Numbered from the stretch's first letter, positions 44,337 to 55,977 are shown. The stretch: 64,000 bases of DNA from Geminicoccus harenae (GCF_019800005.1 NZ_JABGCL010000003.1:186001-250000), one strand, 5' to 3'. The notes: a model not told the origin generated them from the sequence alone. Numbers and translations are program-made.

Positions 44337-46416
44337 ACCTGCCCCATGGTCTTGATGCGGGCCTTGGGATGGATCTCGTTCTGCGACAGCACGCCGGTGC
44401 TGGGCCGGAAGCGCTCGATCAGCGAGCGGACATAGGGCCGAAGGGCCGGCGTGGTCACCAGCACTGGTAGCTCGCCGCGCAGCGCCAGCGCCTCGAAGGT
44501 CTCGCGCACCGAGCGCACGAACTGCTGCAGCCGGTCCGGTGCGATCGCGAGCTGGCGCTCCTCGCCATTGCCGACCAGTGCCTCGCCCAGCGCCTGCTCC
44601 CAGCCGGCCGACAGGGTGACGACCGGGATGTAGCCGCCCTCGCCGGTGAACATGGTGCTGATCTGGCGGGCGAGGCGGCTGCGGACATGCTCGACGATCA
44701 CCACGGTGTTCTGCGAGTGGGTCAGGGCCTCGCCGATCGCCTCCAGCACGGTCGGCAGGTCGCGGATCGACACGCGCTCGGCGAGCAGGCCCTGCAGGAC
44801 GCGGTGCACGCCGCCCATGGAGATGCGCGCCGGCACCAGGTCACCCACCAGCTTCTGCCACTCCGGCGGCAGATCGCTTAAGAGCTTCTGGGTCTCGGCA
44901 TAGGTGAGCAGTTCCGCGAGATTGTCCTTGACCAGCTCGGTCAGATGGGTGGTGACCACCGTGGCCGGATCGACCACGGTCAGCCCGCGAAAGCTCGCCT
45001 CCTCGCGCAGTGCCGGGCTGATCCAGGTCGCCTGCAAGCCGAAGGTCGGCTCGGTGGTCGGCTCCCCCGGCAGGCTGATCGGCCGGCCCTGCGGGTCCAT
45101 CACCAGCAGCATGTTCGCCCGGATGTCACCGCGCCCGGCCTCCATCTCCTTGATCTTGACCGTGTAGCTGTTGGCCGGGAGCTGGATGTTGTCCTGGATG
45201 CGCACCGAGGGCAGGACGAAGCCCAGCTCGATGGCGAGCTGGCGGCGCAGCGCCTTGATCTGGTCGGTCAGGCGCGGCGAGGCGTTCTCGCCGATCAGGC
45301 CCAGCAGGCCATAGCCCAGCTCGAGCCGGATCGGGTCCATGACCAACACCGACGCGATCGGCTCGTCGCCGGTGGCAGCAGGTGCTGGCTGGGGCTCGGC
45401 CGGGACCGGGGCGGTCGCGCGCCGGGTCGCATGCCAGGCGGCATAGAAGCTGCCGGCGGCGATCAGCAGGAACACCAGGGTCGGCAGGCCCGGCAGCACC
45501 GCCAGGATCAGGCTGATCACTGCGGTCAGGCCGAGCGCACGGGGATAGGCACCCAGCTGCCGGAGCAGCGCGGAGTCGGTGCGGCCCTCCACACCGGCCT
45601 TGGTCACGAGCAGGCCGGCCGCCACCGAGATGATCAGGGCCGGCACCTGCGAGACCAGGCCGTCGCCGATGGTGAGCAGGGTGAAGGTGTGGGCGGCATC
45701 GGCCACTCCCATGCCCATCTGGGCCACCCCGATCACCAGCCCGCCCACGAGATTGATCGCGGTGACCAGCAGGCCCGCCACTGCGTCGCCGCGCACGAAC
45801 TTGGCGGCACCGTCCATCGCACCGAAGAAGGAGCTCTCCTCTTCCAGCTCCTTGCGCCGGCGCTTGGCGGTCTGCTCGTCGATCAGGCCGGCGGAGAGGT
45901 CCGCGTCGATTGCCATCTGCTTGCCGGGCATCGCGTCCAGCGAGAAGCGGGCGGCGACCTCGGCGATGCGGCCCGAGCCCTTGGTGATCACCACGAAGTT
46001 CACGATCACCAGGATGGCGAACACGATCACCCCGATCACGAAGTTGCCCTGCATCAGGAAGCGGCCGAACGCCTCGATGATGTGGCCGGCAGCGGCGCTG
46101 CCCTCGTGGCCGCTGGAGAGGATCAGGCGGGTGCTGGCGAGGTTGAGCGCCAGGCGCAGCATGGTCGCGATCAGCAGCACGGTCGGGAAGGAGTTGAAGT
46201 CGAGCGGCCGCTCGATGAACAGCGCGGTCACCAGGATCAGCACGGACAGGCTGACCGAGCAGGCGAGCAGCAGATCGAGCAGCATGGGCGGCAGCGGCAC
46301 GACCAGGACGGCCAGGATGGTGAGGATGCCGGCGGCCAGCAGCACCTCGCTGCTGGCACCGGAGCGGCGCAGGCCGCCCAGGAGCTCGCGGCCGATGCCG
46401 CCGAGTGCGATCGTCC

Positions 46417-46420
<4 letters not shown>
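44333..46420 (-). CDS. flhA: Flagellar export gate protein FlhA
   Basis: Forms the nonameric export gate of the flagellar type III secretion system. The 695-residue protein has about eight N-terminal membrane helices, the FHIPEP signature region reading SLDAMPGKQMAIDADLSAG after the fourth, the cytoplasmic linker with charged RRRKELEEESSFFGAMDGA, and a C-terminal soluble domain that binds chaperones. Overlaps flbD (4 bp) and flhF (4 bp). Confidence 0.97.
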
Positions 46421-47778
<1,358 letters not shown>

Positions 47779-47806
47779 CGCTGGATCTCCCCCGGGGCCG
47801 CGGAGC

Positions 47807-48127
47807 CTAGTGCTCGCCCTTGATGATCTCGGTCATGGTGACGCCCAGCCGGTCCTCCACGACGATCACCTCGCCGCGCGCCACCAGCCGGTTGTTGACG
47901 AAGATGTCGATCGGCTCGCCGACCTTGCGGTCGAGCTCGACCACGGCGCCGCGGCCCAGGCGCAGGAGCTGGTTGAGCGGCATCGACGCCTTGCCCAGCA
48001 CCGCCGAAAGCTGCACCGGAATGTCGTAGACCGCACCCAGCGGTGCCGGCGAGGCGGGGGCCGGCCGAGGCTCGGGCTCCTCCGGAGTCGGTTCGAAACT
48101 GTCGAGAGGCAGGGGCCGGGAGGTCAT
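47807..48127 (-). CDS. fliN: Flagellar motor switch protein FliN
   Basis: C-ring component that, with FliM and FliG, sets rotation direction. The 106-residue protein has a proline-rich N-terminus (about 1-32) followed by the SpoA domain: VYDIPVQLSAVLGK, the GRGAVVELDRKVGEP block and a final IVVEDRLGVTMTEI. Six bp after fliH and 28 bp before flbD. No fliM is present in the window. Confidence 0.94.
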   Translation of the reverse strand: MTSRPLPLDSFEPTPEEPEPRPAPASPAPLGAVYDIPVQLSAVLGKASMPLNQLLRLGRGAVVELDRKVGEPIDIFVNNRLVARGEVIVVEDRLGVTMTEIIKGEH

Positions 48128-48133
48128 GCTGAT

Positions 48134-48898
48134 TCACTCCTGAGGGAAAGCGCTGGACTGGTGGGAAGCACGGGACTTGATGCCGACTTCGGCCGGCACC
48201 GGCATGGCTGGATCGTCCGCCGGAACGGGCATGCTCTCGAAGGCAGTGAGAAAGTCCCGGCGCAGCTGCTCGAACGACCATTCCGACCAGCCGGATGGCC
48301 AGGACATCGCGACATCGCCAGGCAGCATGCCGGCCTGGCCGCGTACCTGGCAGCTGCCGGAGCCGGGGCTGGTCCCGGCCAGCAGGGCCGTCATCGGCTC
48401 CACCAGTTCCGGCGCCACCGTCACGACCAGTTCCTGATCGGCCGGCAGCTCCGCCAGCGTCCGGCCCACCGCATCGGCCATGACTTCGGCCGTGGCCCGG
48501 CCGCAGAGCTGGTCGAGGCAGGTGCGGGCCAGGGTGGCGAACAGGCCAGTGGCCTCACGGGCGGCCGCATCGGCCACGGCGCGCCTGGCCGCCTGCAGTT
48601 CGGCCAGCTGGTCAGCCAGCCGTTGCGCCACGCGCAGCAGGGCTGCCTCGGTGCTGGCGGCCATGGCGCGCCTGGCGGCGGCATCGGCCCGGGCGGCGGC
48701 CCAGGCCATCGCCCGCGCCAGTTCCTCTTCGCCGAAGGCGGGCTCTGCTGCGACCGGGCAGACGGGTGCGGGTGTCGCAGCCTCGATGGGCGACGCCGCC
48801 GGCCCGGTGAGGTCGGGGAAGACGAAGCGCACCATCCGGGTGCTGGCCGGGAACAGGCCAGGCTCGACGGCAATGGAACCGGGTGCCACGTCGCGCAT
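48134..48898 (-). CDS. fliH: Flagellar assembly protein FliH
   Basis: Regulator of the export ATPase FliI (not in the window), linking it to the C ring. From the ATG at 48898, 1 bp after the fliG stop, the protein has 254 residues. The identification rests on position between fliG and fliN and on the Ala-rich helix (about 70-135: FGEEELARAMAWAAARADAA) followed by the compact C-terminal domain with ELVVTVAPELV. Sequence similarity to known FliH is low, as usual in alphaproteobacteria. Confidence 0.75.
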   Translation of the reverse strand: MRDVAPGSIAVEPGLFPASTRMVRFVFPDLTGPAASPIEAATPAPVCPVAAEPAFGEEELARAMAWAAARADAAARRAMAASTEAALLRVAQRLADQLAELQAARRAVADAAAREATGLFATLARTCLDQLCGRATAEVMADAVGRTLAELPADQELVVTVAPELVEPMTALLAGTSPGSGSCQVRGQAGMLPGDVAMSWPSGWSEWSFEQLRRDFLTAFESMPVPADDPAMPVPAEVGIKSRASHQSSAFPQE

Positions 48899-48899
48899 C

Positions 48900-49922
48900 T
48901 TAGTAGACCAGCTGGTCGTTCTTGTCGTCGGCGACATAGATCTCGCCGGCGGCCGCCAGATCCTTGGCGGTGTTGACCAGGAACTGCTGCGCCTCCTCGA
49001 CGTCCTTGAGCCGCACCGGGCCCATCGCGGCCATGTCGTCCTTCAGGATCTTGCCGGCGCGCTCCGACATGTTGCCGAGGATCAGGTCCTTCAGCTGCTC
49101 GCTGGCCCCCTTGAGCGCCAGGCCGATGCGCTCGTTGCCGACGCTGCGGATCAGCGTCTGGACCCCGGCGGCGTCCAGACGCACCAGATCCTCGAAGGTG
49201 AACATCAGCGCCTTGATCCGGTCGGCCGATTCCTTGTCGCGCTCCTCCAGCGAGGTGATCAGCCGGCTCTCGGTCTGCCGGTCGAGGAAGTTGAAGATCT
49301 CCGCCATCACCTCGTGATTGTCGCGCCGGTTGGTGCGGGCGAGATTGCTCATGAACTCGGCACGCAGGGTGCGTTCTACATCGCCGATGATCTCGTTCTG
49401 CACGACCTCCATGCGCAGCATGCGGGACACGACCTCGAGCGCGAAGTCGTCCGGCAGGTTCGCCAGCACCCGGGCCGCATGGGCGGCCTCGATCCGGGAA
49501 AGCACCACGGCCACAGTCTGCGGGTACTCGTTCTTCAGGTAGGAGGCGAGCACCGCCTCGTTGACGTTGGCGAGCTTCTCCCAGACCGTGCGGCCGGCGG
49601 GCCCGCGGATCTCCTCCATGATCGCCTCGACCCGCTCGCTCTCCAGGAACGAGGCGAGCAGCCGCTCGGTCGCGTCATAACTGCCGACCACCCCGCTGGT
49701 GGCGCCGACCCGCTCGCAGAACTCACCCAGCACCCGCTCGACCGTCGGGCGGTCGGCCCGGCCGAGCGCCGACATCGCCTGGGACAGGGTGCGGATGTCG
49801 TCGAACTCCAGGCTCTCCATGAGGCGTCGCGAGCGGTCGGGGTCGAGCGAGAGCATCAGCACCGCCGCCTTGTCGATCCCGCTCATCGCGGCGGGGGTCA
49901 GGGTCACCAGCTGGTTGCCCAT
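48900..49922 (-). CDS. fliG: Flagellar motor switch protein FliG
   Basis: Rotor ring protein that contacts stator MotA. The 340-residue protein begins at ATG 49922, with GGAG seven bases upstream and 1 bp after the fliF stop; an in-frame TTG at 49934 is less likely. It has the N, middle (EHPQ-type replaced by [15 protein letters not shown]) and C domains, ending with the charged-helix region [25 protein letters not shown] that faces the stator. Confidence 0.96.
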   Translation of the reverse strand: MGNQLVTLTPAAMSGIDKAAVLMLSLDPDRSRRLMESLEFDDIRTLSQAMSALGRADRPTVERVLGEFCERVGATSGVVGSYDATERLLASFLESERVEAIMEEIRGPAGRTVWEKLANVNEAVLASYLKNEYPQTVAVVLSRIEAAHAARVLANLPDDFALEVVSRMLRMEVVQNEIIGDVERTLRAEFMSNLARTNRRDNHEVMAEIFNFLDRQTESRLITSLEERDKESADRIKALMFTFEDLVRLDAAGVQTLIRSVGNERIGLALKGASEQLKDLILGNMSERAGKILKDDMAAMGPVRLKDVEEAQQFLVNTAKDLAAAGEIYVADDKNDQLVY

Positions 49923-49923
49923 G

Positions 49924-51657
49924 TCATTCTCCAAGCCAGGTGCGGATCATCTTGACCGCCTCGTCCAGCCGCTCGTCGACGATCCGCACCACCGCGTGCA
50001 GGAGCTGGTCGTGCGGTGCGGGCGATCCCGGGGCCGGCAGCCGGCGCTGCGGATCGTCGCCGGCAGCCTCGCCATGGCCGGTCACGGCCTCGGCGGACGG
50101 CCCGCCTGCCGGCCCATTCGCGGGCCCTGCCGCCAGAAGCGGCACGGTGCCGGCCTGGTTGACGAGCGAAGCCGTTTCGGCGCCGTTGGAGGGCGGCAGC
50201 AGCCGGTTCAGGACGGGGCGGACCCCGAAGAAGACGACCGCGAGCGTCAGGAGCGCCAGGAGGCCGAGCTCGCTCCAGCGGGCACCATCGATCCCGAGCT
50301 GCTCCAGGAGGCCGGGCTCGGGCAGGGGGGGCACCGTTGTCTCGACGAAGCGGCGGCTGACGATACGGAACACGTCGCCGCGCGCCTCGTCGAAGCCCGC
50401 GGCGCCCTTGGCGAGCGCCTCCAGCTCGGCCAACTCTTCAACGGAGCGAGGTGCATAGCCGACGGTGCCGTCGGGGCCGGGCACGCGTAGGCCATCGACC
50501 TGGACGGCGATGGACAGGCGGCGAATGCCGCCCGGGCGCTGCACCTCGTTGCGCACGGTGCGCGAGATCTCGAAGTTGACGGTTTCCTCGCTGCGGTTGC
50601 TGCGCTCCCGGCTGCCGGCGGACGCACCGGCCGGGGCCGCCGCGGTCGGCAGGTTGCTCGTCACCGAGACGGGCTGATCCGCATCGGTCTCGTCGCGACT
50701 GGAGTCTTCCTCGACCGTCTGGGTGCTGCGGGCGACCTGGCTCTGCGGATCGAAGGTCTCGGCAGTGGTGGTGACCTGGTCGAAGTTCATCTCGACCGTC
50801 ACTTCCGCATCGACCCCGCCCAGGCCGACCGTCCGCTCCAGGAGCTGCACGACCTTCTGCTTGATCCTGGCCTCGTAGCCGCTGCGCAGCTCATCGATCT
50901 CGCCGGGGAACATCGCCGCCTCGCCGGCCTCGCCCGAGCGCGCCAGGAGGTTGCCGCGGTCGTCCACGATGGTGATGGCAGATGGGTCCAGCCCGGGAAC
51001 GGCCGCGGCGACCAGGTTGCGGATCGCCTGGACCTGCCGGCCGTCCAGCCCGCTGCCGCCGCGCAGGCCCAGCACCACCGAGGCACTGGGCCTGGCCTCG
51101 TCGCGGCGGAACAGCGAGCGCTCCGGCTGGACGATGTGGACCCGGGCGGCACGGACCGGCTGGAGCGTCGTGATCGAGCGCGCGAGCTCGCCTTCCATGG
51201 CGCGGCGCAGATTGACGTTCGACAGGAAGTCGGTCTGGCCGAAGCTGCTGCCCTGGTCGAAGATCTCGTAGCCCACGACATTGCCCTGGGGCATGCCGTC
51301 CGCGGCCAGATCCATGCGCAGCCCGCCGATCCGGTCCTGCGGCACCATGATCGCGTCGCCTGCGGCGTTCAGCCGATAGGCCACGCCCTGTGCCTGGAGG
51401 CGTTCGGTGATCAGCCGGGCATCCTCCGGGCGCAGCTCCGCGTAGAGCAGCGCGAAGGACGGCTCGAGCGCCCGGCTCGCCACGAACGCGAAGAACATGA
51501 CGAAGCCCAGGAGGATCGTGCCGAGCGCCAGGAGGCGGGCCGGCCCCAGCGCCTGCGCCGCGGCCATGGCCGCCTGCAGGCGCCCGGCTGCTCCGCCGGC
51601 TGGCCCGCCTGATGCTGGTACTGTGCCGATCGAGGGCGATGGAGTGGCTATGTCCAT
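49924..51657 (-). CDS. fliF: Flagellar MS-ring protein FliF
   Basis: Builds the MS ring, the first structure of the flagellum. The 577-residue protein has an N-terminal transmembrane helix ([18 protein letters not shown]), periplasmic ring-building motifs including [30 protein letters not shown], a second helix near residue 450 ([15 protein letters not shown]) and a cytoplasmic C-terminal tail with [21 protein letters not shown] that binds FliG. First gene of fliF-fliG-fliH-fliN-flbD-flhA-flhF-flhG; preceded by a CtrA box. Confidence 0.96.
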   Translation of the reverse strand: MDIATPSPSIGTVPASGGPAGGAAGRLQAAMAAAQALGPARLLALGTILLGFVMFFAFVASRALEPSFALLYAELRPEDARLITERLQAQGVAYRLNAAGDAIMVPQDRIGGLRMDLAADGMPQGNVVGYEIFDQGSSFGQTDFLSNVNLRRAMEGELARSITTLQPVRAARVHIVQPERSLFRRDEARPSASVVLGLRGGSGLDGRQVQAIRNLVAAAVPGLDPSAITIVDDRGNLLARSGEAGEAAMFPGEIDELRSGYEARIKQKVVQLLERTVGLGGVDAEVTVEMNFDQVTTTAETFDPQSQVARSTQTVEEDSSRDETDADQPVSVTSNLPTAAAPAGASAGSRERSNRSEETVNFEISRTVRNEVQRPGGIRRLSIAVQVDGLRVPGPDGTVGYAPRSVEELAELEALAKGAAGFDEARGDVFRIVSRRFVETTVPPLPEPGLLEQLGIDGARWSELGLLALLTLAVVFFGVRPVLNRLLPPSNGAETASLVNQAGTVPLLAAGPANGPAGGPSAEAVTGHGEAAGDDPQRRLPAPGSPAPHDQLLHAVVRIVDERLDEAVKMIRTWLGE

Positions 51658-51720
51658 GGGTCCCGGGTCACTCGTCGGCAGCAGGTTGCCGCCCTGACCC
51701 GGAACCTAGGCCCGGACTGG

Positions 51721-51735
51721 TTAAGTGCGGGTTAA
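51721..51735 (-). promoter_or_regulatory. Perfect CtrA box TTAA-N7-TTAA upstream of fliF
   Basis: On the minus strand the sequence is TTAA, seven bases CCCGCAC, TTAA; it lies 64 bp before the fliF start and 32 bp after sciP. TTAA-N7-TTAA is the CtrA consensus established in Caulobacter, where CtrA controls class II flagellar operons such as fliF. The second half continues TTAACCAG, close to the TTAACCAT half-site. The neighbouring sciP encodes a CtrA inhibitor, which supports the reading. Confidence 0.75.
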
Positions 51736-51766
51736 CGGCCGGGCAGCTTCCAGCCCGGTACCGGCT

Positions 51767-52066
51767 TCAGGAGTGGCCTCGCTCACGGTCACGACGCTTG
51801 ATTGCCTGGATCTGGGTGACGCGCAGGCCGCCCAGGCCGTGACGCTGGATGGCGTTCTGCCAGATCTCGAATTCTTCCGCCGAGATGCTGTAGCGGGTGC
51901 AGGCGGCTTCCTGGGACAGGATGCCGGCCTGGACCGCGGCCACGACCTCGGCCTTGCGCCGCGCCACCCAGCGCCTGGTGTCGCTGGGTGGCAGGTCCTC
52001 GAGGCGCAGGAGCGTGCCGTTCGGGCCGACGGCGGCCTGGACCGGTGCGCCCATCGTTCTGGACAT
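51767..52066 (-). CDS. sciP: CtrA inhibitor SciP (DUF1153)
   Basis: Small DNA-binding protein that represses CtrA-activated genes by contacting CtrA. The 99-residue product (ATG 52066, AGGAG seven bases upstream) has the DUF1153 pattern: GPNGTLLRLEDLPPSDTRRW, WVARRKAEVVAAVQAGI, a helix-turn-helix in SQEAACTRYSISAEEFEIW, and a basic tail TQIQAIKRRD. In other alphaproteobacteria SciP is made after divisional flagellar genes begin to be expressed. Its position next to the CtrA box of fliF suggests local feedback. Confidence 0.92.
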   Translation of the reverse strand: MSRTMGAPVQAAVGPNGTLLRLEDLPPSDTRRWVARRKAEVVAAVQAGILSQEAACTRYSISAEEFEIWQNAIQRHGLGGLRVTQIQAIKRRDRERGHS

Positions 52067-52195
52067 CGTGGTTCTCCTATGACAGCCGACGCGTTTCCAT
52101 GAAGCTGGAATACTGCCCGCTTCCCTAACCGCCTGATAAGATAGATAGTAAATTAGAGTGGCAGGCGGGCGCGGCACCGTACCCGAATATTATTG

Positions 52196-53542
52196 TCAGC
52201 GCTTGATGCGCATCAGCTCGTCGAGCATGTCGTCCGTGGTCGTGATCACCTTGGCATTGGCCGAATAGGCGCGTTGGGTCACGATCATCTTGGTGAACTC
52301 GTCGGCGAGGTCGACATTGGCCGCCTCCAGGGCGGCGGGCGAGATCTGCCCGGCACCGCCGCTGCCGGCGATCTGCAGGTTCGCGTCGCCGGAATCGCGG
52401 GTCATCGCGAATACGTTGCCGGACCGGGGCTGCAGGGCGCTCGGGTTCGCGAAGGTGGCGACCGGGATCTGGAAGATCCGGCGCACCTCGCCGTTGGAGA
52501 AGGCCGCCTCGACGAACCCGTCCTCGTCGATCCGCACCGCGTTCAACTCGCCGAAGCCGGCACCGTCCTTGGTGACGAACGAGACCGCGCTCTCGCCGGC
52601 GAACTGGGTCAGCCCGTCGGTCCCACCGATCGCACCCCAGTCGATCACGATGGACGAATCGGCAGAGTTGATCGAGTTCAGCCAGTCGATGCCGATGGGA
52701 TCGCCGGCCACGGCACTGGCGGGATAGGTCGGCGTGATGGCGAGGCTGGCGATGCTGCCATTGCCGTTGAAGCTCACCGTGCCCGAGCCCAGCAGACCAT
52801 TCGGATGGGCGCCGCTCTCGATGTCGGCGGTGTCGGCGTAGAGCTCGACGCTCCAGGTCGCGGCACCCGGCGTGCGCAGGAAGGCCATGGTGATGCTGCG
52901 GGCGTTGCCCAGGCTGTCATAGACCTGGATCTGCCGCTTGAAGTCGGGCGCGGTCCCGCCCGCTCCATTGGTCGCGGCATATTCCGCCATGTCGCCGGAA
53001 GCATAGGCGCCGGTATGGATCGCCTGGCCGGAATCGAGGTTGGCACCCAGCTTGAGCTGTGCCGTGGCGACCGTGGTGGCGTTGAGATCACGCACGTTGA
53101 CCGGCTGGGTGACGTTGATGTCGAGCGGTTGCTCGCTGGTGTCGAGCTTCCAGCCCAGCAGGTAGAAGCCGTTGGCGCTGCGCAGATAGCCGTCCGCGTC
53201 CGGCGTGAACGAGCCGGCCCTCGTGTAGAGCGGGGGCGAGTTGCCGCCCGGGTCCTGGGCGACCACGAAGAAGCCGTTGCCGACGATGGCGGCATCGGTG
53301 GCCGAGCCGGTGGCCTGGACCAGGCCCTGCTTCTCCACCAGGAACCTGGTAGAGTGCTGGACACCGCCGGGGCTGAAGGCCCGCTGCTGGTCGGGGCTCA
53401 CCACCAGCGAGGCGAAGTTGGACACGCCGCCCTTGTAGCCGATCGTGCTGACGTTCGCGACATTATCGGAGATGACGGACATCGAGCGGCTCTGCGCCGC
53501 CAAGCCGGACACGCCGGTGAACAGGGAACCGAACAGGCTCAT
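52196..53542 (-). CDS. flgE: Flagellar hook protein FlgE
   Basis: Main hook subunit. The 448-residue protein has the rod/hook N-terminal motif LFGSLFTGVSGLAAQSRSMSVISDNVANVSTIGYK, a variable central region and the C-terminal coiled segment ALEAANVDLADEFTKMIVTQRAYSANAKVITTTDDMLDEL. Its size is close to FlgE from other alphaproteobacteria. Third gene of fliK-flgD-flgE; a 129-bp gap without gene separates it from sciP. Confidence 0.95.
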   Translation of the reverse strand: MSLFGSLFTGVSGLAAQSRSMSVISDNVANVSTIGYKGGVSNFASLVVSPDQQRAFSPGGVQHSTRFLVEKQGLVQATGSATDAAIVGNGFFVVAQDPGGNSPPLYTRAGSFTPDADGYLRSANGFYLLGWKLDTSEQPLDINVTQPVNVRDLNATTVATAQLKLGANLDSGQAIHTGAYASGDMAEYAATNGAGGTAPDFKRQIQVYDSLGNARSITMAFLRTPGAATWSVELYADTADIESGAHPNGLLGSGTVSFNGNGSIASLAITPTYPASAVAGDPIGIDWLNSINSADSSIVIDWGAIGGTDGLTQFAGESAVSFVTKDGAGFGELNAVRIDEDGFVEAAFSNGEVRRIFQIPVATFANPSALQPRSGNVFAMTRDSGDANLQIAGSGGAGQISPAALEAANVDLADEFTKMIVTQRAYSANAKVITTTDDMLDELMRIKR

Positions 53543-53596
53543 GTCGAGATGGTCCTTGCGCGAAGGTGGGAATGGAGCTGCCGATGCCGGGCTCGA

Positions 53597-54274
53597 TCAG
53601 CCGCCCGGCCGGGCGATCGCGGTGATATCGGTGAGCGGCACGTCGACGCCGCTGACCGACAGGGTCGGCTGGTCGGCCGCGGGGTCGATCGCATCGACCG
53701 TGCCGTACAGGTACTGGGTGACGTCGAGGGCCTTGCCGTCCAGCGTCTGGGCGGCGACCGCTACCCGGTAGGTCTCGGCGGGCGCCCGGCCGCCGCTGGA
53801 GGTCGCGCCGTCCCAGGCGACCTGATGCCGGCCCGCGGCGGTGGGGCCGCGGGTCTCCGCGACCAGGGTGCCGGACCCGTCATAGATCTTGATGGACACC
53901 GAGGCAGCCGCGGCCGGCAGCTCATAGCTGATCCTGCCGGAGCCCTCGCTGCCCAGGGCCATCCGGTTACTCTTCGCCTGCACGGTGGTGCCGAGATAGC
54001 CGAGCATCGTGGTCTGGCGGGTGCCCTGCACCAGGCCGATCAACTGCTCCAGGCTGTCATTGGTCTTGATCGACTGCTCGACCGAGGTGAACTGGACGAG
54101 CTGCTGGGTGAAGGTCTCCGTATCCATCGGCGACAGCGGATCCTGGTTCTTCAGCTGGGTCGTCAGCAGCGTGAGGAAGTTGTCGAAATGGTCGGTGAGC
54201 TTGGTGGCAGCCGACCTGGCGGCGCTGCCACTGCCGTCGGGCAGGGCGGCGAGCGTGGATTCGATGGCGGACAT
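53597..54274 (-). CDS. flgD: Hook-capping protein FlgD
   Basis: Scaffold cap required for polymerising hook subunits. The 225-residue protein has an N-terminal FlgD domain (FDNFLTLLTTQLKNQDPLSPMDTETFTQQLVQFTSVEQSI, about 28-68) and the C-terminal FlgD_ig/Tudor-like domain with YDGSGTLVAETRG. Fourteen bp after fliK and 54 bp before flgE. Confidence 0.95.
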   Translation of the reverse strand: MSAIESTLAALPDGSGSAARSAATKLTDHFDNFLTLLTTQLKNQDPLSPMDTETFTQQLVQFTSVEQSIKTNDSLEQLIGLVQGTRQTTMLGYLGTTVQAKSNRMALGSEGSGRISYELPAAAASVSIKIYDGSGTLVAETRGPTAAGRHQVAWDGATSSGGRAPAETYRVAVAAQTLDGKALDVTQYLYGTVDAIDPAADQPTLSVSGVDVPLTDITAIARPGG

Positions 54275-54288
54275 GGGCGGGCCTCTGG

Positions 54289-55809
54289 CTAGAGGACGAG
54301 ATCGAACAGGCCGGTAGTCGGCCGCAGGGCAGCGGGTACTGGTTCATCCGGCAGCACCGCCAGCGGCGCGGTCGGGCCGGACGGCGGCCCGGACGGGCCG
54401 GACGGCGGCCCATGCCCGCCCGGGCCACGCTCGGGCTGCTGCCCGCCCTGCTGCCCGGACGTGCCGAGGTCGAAGGTCAGGGCGTCGGAGCCGGCGAGGC
54501 TCAGGCCGGTCGCGGTGAGCGCCCGCTCGATGCCCGGCGCGTGGCGCTGCAGGAGCTCGACCGTTTCCGGGCGGGCGGCACTGAGCACGGCACGCACCCG
54601 CCGGTCCTGATCCACCACGACCCGGATCTGCACCACCCCCAGCTCGGCGAGATGGAGCTGCACCGACACGACCCGGCGGTCGCCCGACAGGCTCTGGGCG
54701 ATGGTCGGTGCCAGCTGGGCCGCCGGATCAGCCTGCTGTGTCGCCCGCACATAGGCATCGCTGCCCCGGCCATAGGGTCCGTTCATTGCGGTTACGGCCG
54801 GTTCCGGGGACGGAGCCGGTCCCGGCGGCGGGGCCGCATCGGCCGGCAGCTTCCCGCCCTGGCTGTCGTCGGGTGCGGATCCGGTCGCGGGTGCCTGGGC
54901 GATCGCACCGGCCGGCTCGGCTGGACCGGGATCGGCACCCGCATCGGGCTGGCCGGCGGGCGGTGCTGCCGGGGACGAACTGGTGGCCGCACCCGGCGTC
55001 GCCGGGGTGGAAAGCGGATCCGGCCCCGGCTGGCTCGCTGGCACCCCGGATGCACCGCTGGCGGTGATCTCGCTGGCGGTGGCGGTGCGTGCGGGGCTCC
55101 CGGCAGAAGTGACCGGGCTGGCGCGCAGCGGATGAAGCGCCGTTTCCGCTGACGCCACGGCTTGGCCGGCCTTGGCCGGAGTGTCCGGCAGCACGGCCGC
55201 GTCCGGCGCTTCGGGCAGCACATCCCCGTGTGGTGCCGCAGCGGGCAAAGCGGCGTTGGCGGATTGCGCCGGCTCGGCGGGTGGCGGTGTGGCGGCGCCA
55301 CCGGCTGACGAGCCGGCTGCCGGCGCCGTGGCCTGTGTGCCGGCAGGCAGGCCCGGTGCCGCCTGGGGCAGCACGGCCGGGATCAGCAGGGGCAGGGCAG
55401 CCAGCGGCGTGGCATCGACAGGTGGGGCTGCGTCGTCGGCCGGCGGCAGGTCGGCCGCAATGTCCGTCCCTTGGGGATCGGCGGGGGCTACTGCCTCGCC
55501 AGTGCGTGAGGGCGTCAACCCGCCGAGCGACCACGATTCGGCTGTGCCCGCGATGGCGCCCGCACCCGGGAGCGAGCCGTCCGCCACGATGGAGTCTGCC
55601 TGCACGGCGCCGGGGGCCGTGGCCATTGCCGGGGCTGGCATGACGTCCGGGCCCGCAGGGACAGCGTCACCTGCCTGGGCGACGGCGATGAACTCGCCGA
55701 ACGGCGTCGACTGCGTAGCCGGACGCGCCTGGGTGGCCTGGGCGGGAAGCGGACCGCTGGCCGACGGCAGGGCAGGGCCGGGTGGGAAGAGAGCGGCAGG
55801 GTCGGGCAT
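54289..55809 (-). CDS. fliK: Flagellar hook-length control protein FliK
   Basis: Secreted molecular ruler that measures the hook. From the ATG at 55809 (506 residues) most of the protein (1-370) is a low-complexity Ala/Pro/Gly region, as expected for a ruler, and the C-terminal Flg_hook domain is at about 390-455 (VVSVQLHLAELGVVQIRVVVDQDRRVRAVL then RHAPGIERALTATGL). Frame extension to 55851 would start inside the sigma-54 promoter, so 55809 is right. First gene of fliK-flgD-flgE. Confidence 0.88.
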   Translation of the reverse strand: MPDPAALFPPGPALPSASGPLPAQATQARPATQSTPFGEFIAVAQAGDAVPAGPDVMPAPAMATAPGAVQADSIVADGSLPGAGAIAGTAESWSLGGLTPSRTGEAVAPADPQGTDIAADLPPADDAAPPVDATPLAALPLLIPAVLPQAAPGLPAGTQATAPAAGSSAGGAATPPPAEPAQSANAALPAAAPHGDVLPEAPDAAVLPDTPAKAGQAVASAETALHPLRASPVTSAGSPARTATASEITASGASGVPASQPGPDPLSTPATPGAATSSSPAAPPAGQPDAGADPGPAEPAGAIAQAPATGSAPDDSQGGKLPADAAPPPGPAPSPEPAVTAMNGPYGRGSDAYVRATQQADPAAQLAPTIAQSLSGDRRVVSVQLHLAELGVVQIRVVVDQDRRVRAVLSAARPETVELLQRHAPGIERALTATGLSLAGSDALTFDLGTSGQQGGQQPERGPGGHGPPSGPSGPPSGPTAPLAVLPDEPVPAALRPTTGLFDLVL

Positions 55810-55843
55810 GCATCGGTCGCCGGTTGAACTCGGCGAACGAAGC

Positions 55844-55859
55844 AGCAACACCCGTGCCA
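55844..55859 (-). promoter_or_regulatory. Sigma-54 promoter (-24/-12) upstream of fliK-flgD-flgE
   Basis: On the minus strand the sequence TGGCACGGGTGTTGCT matches TGGCAC-N5-TTGCW, with GG and GC ten bases apart as required. The expected start site lies about 24 bp before the fliK ATG. A FlbD-type sigma-54 activator is encoded 8 kb away. No enhancer was assigned. Confidence 0.8.
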
Positions 55860-55956
55860 GACTAGGCGCCGCCTGGAGATCGACGGTCAGGCCGTGCCGA
55901 TGGGGGTACGAGCGCGATCCGACCCGGTACGGCAGGCCCGCATGGCGGCAGGATCT

Positions 55957-55977
55957 GCCCGGCAGCTATTGCCGGGC
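55957..55977 (-). terminator. Hairpin after dksA
   Basis: GCCCGGCA (55957-55964) and TGCCGGGC (55970-55977) form an 8-bp stem with a 5-base loop, 8 bp downstream of the dksA stop on the minus strand. It lacks a U-tract, so termination by itself is uncertain; it could also insulate dksA from the fliK promoter. Confidence 0.5.

Noticed and set aside
48134..48937. Longer FliH from 48937
   Set aside because: It would overlap the end of fliG; ATG 48898 right after the fliG stop is simpler.
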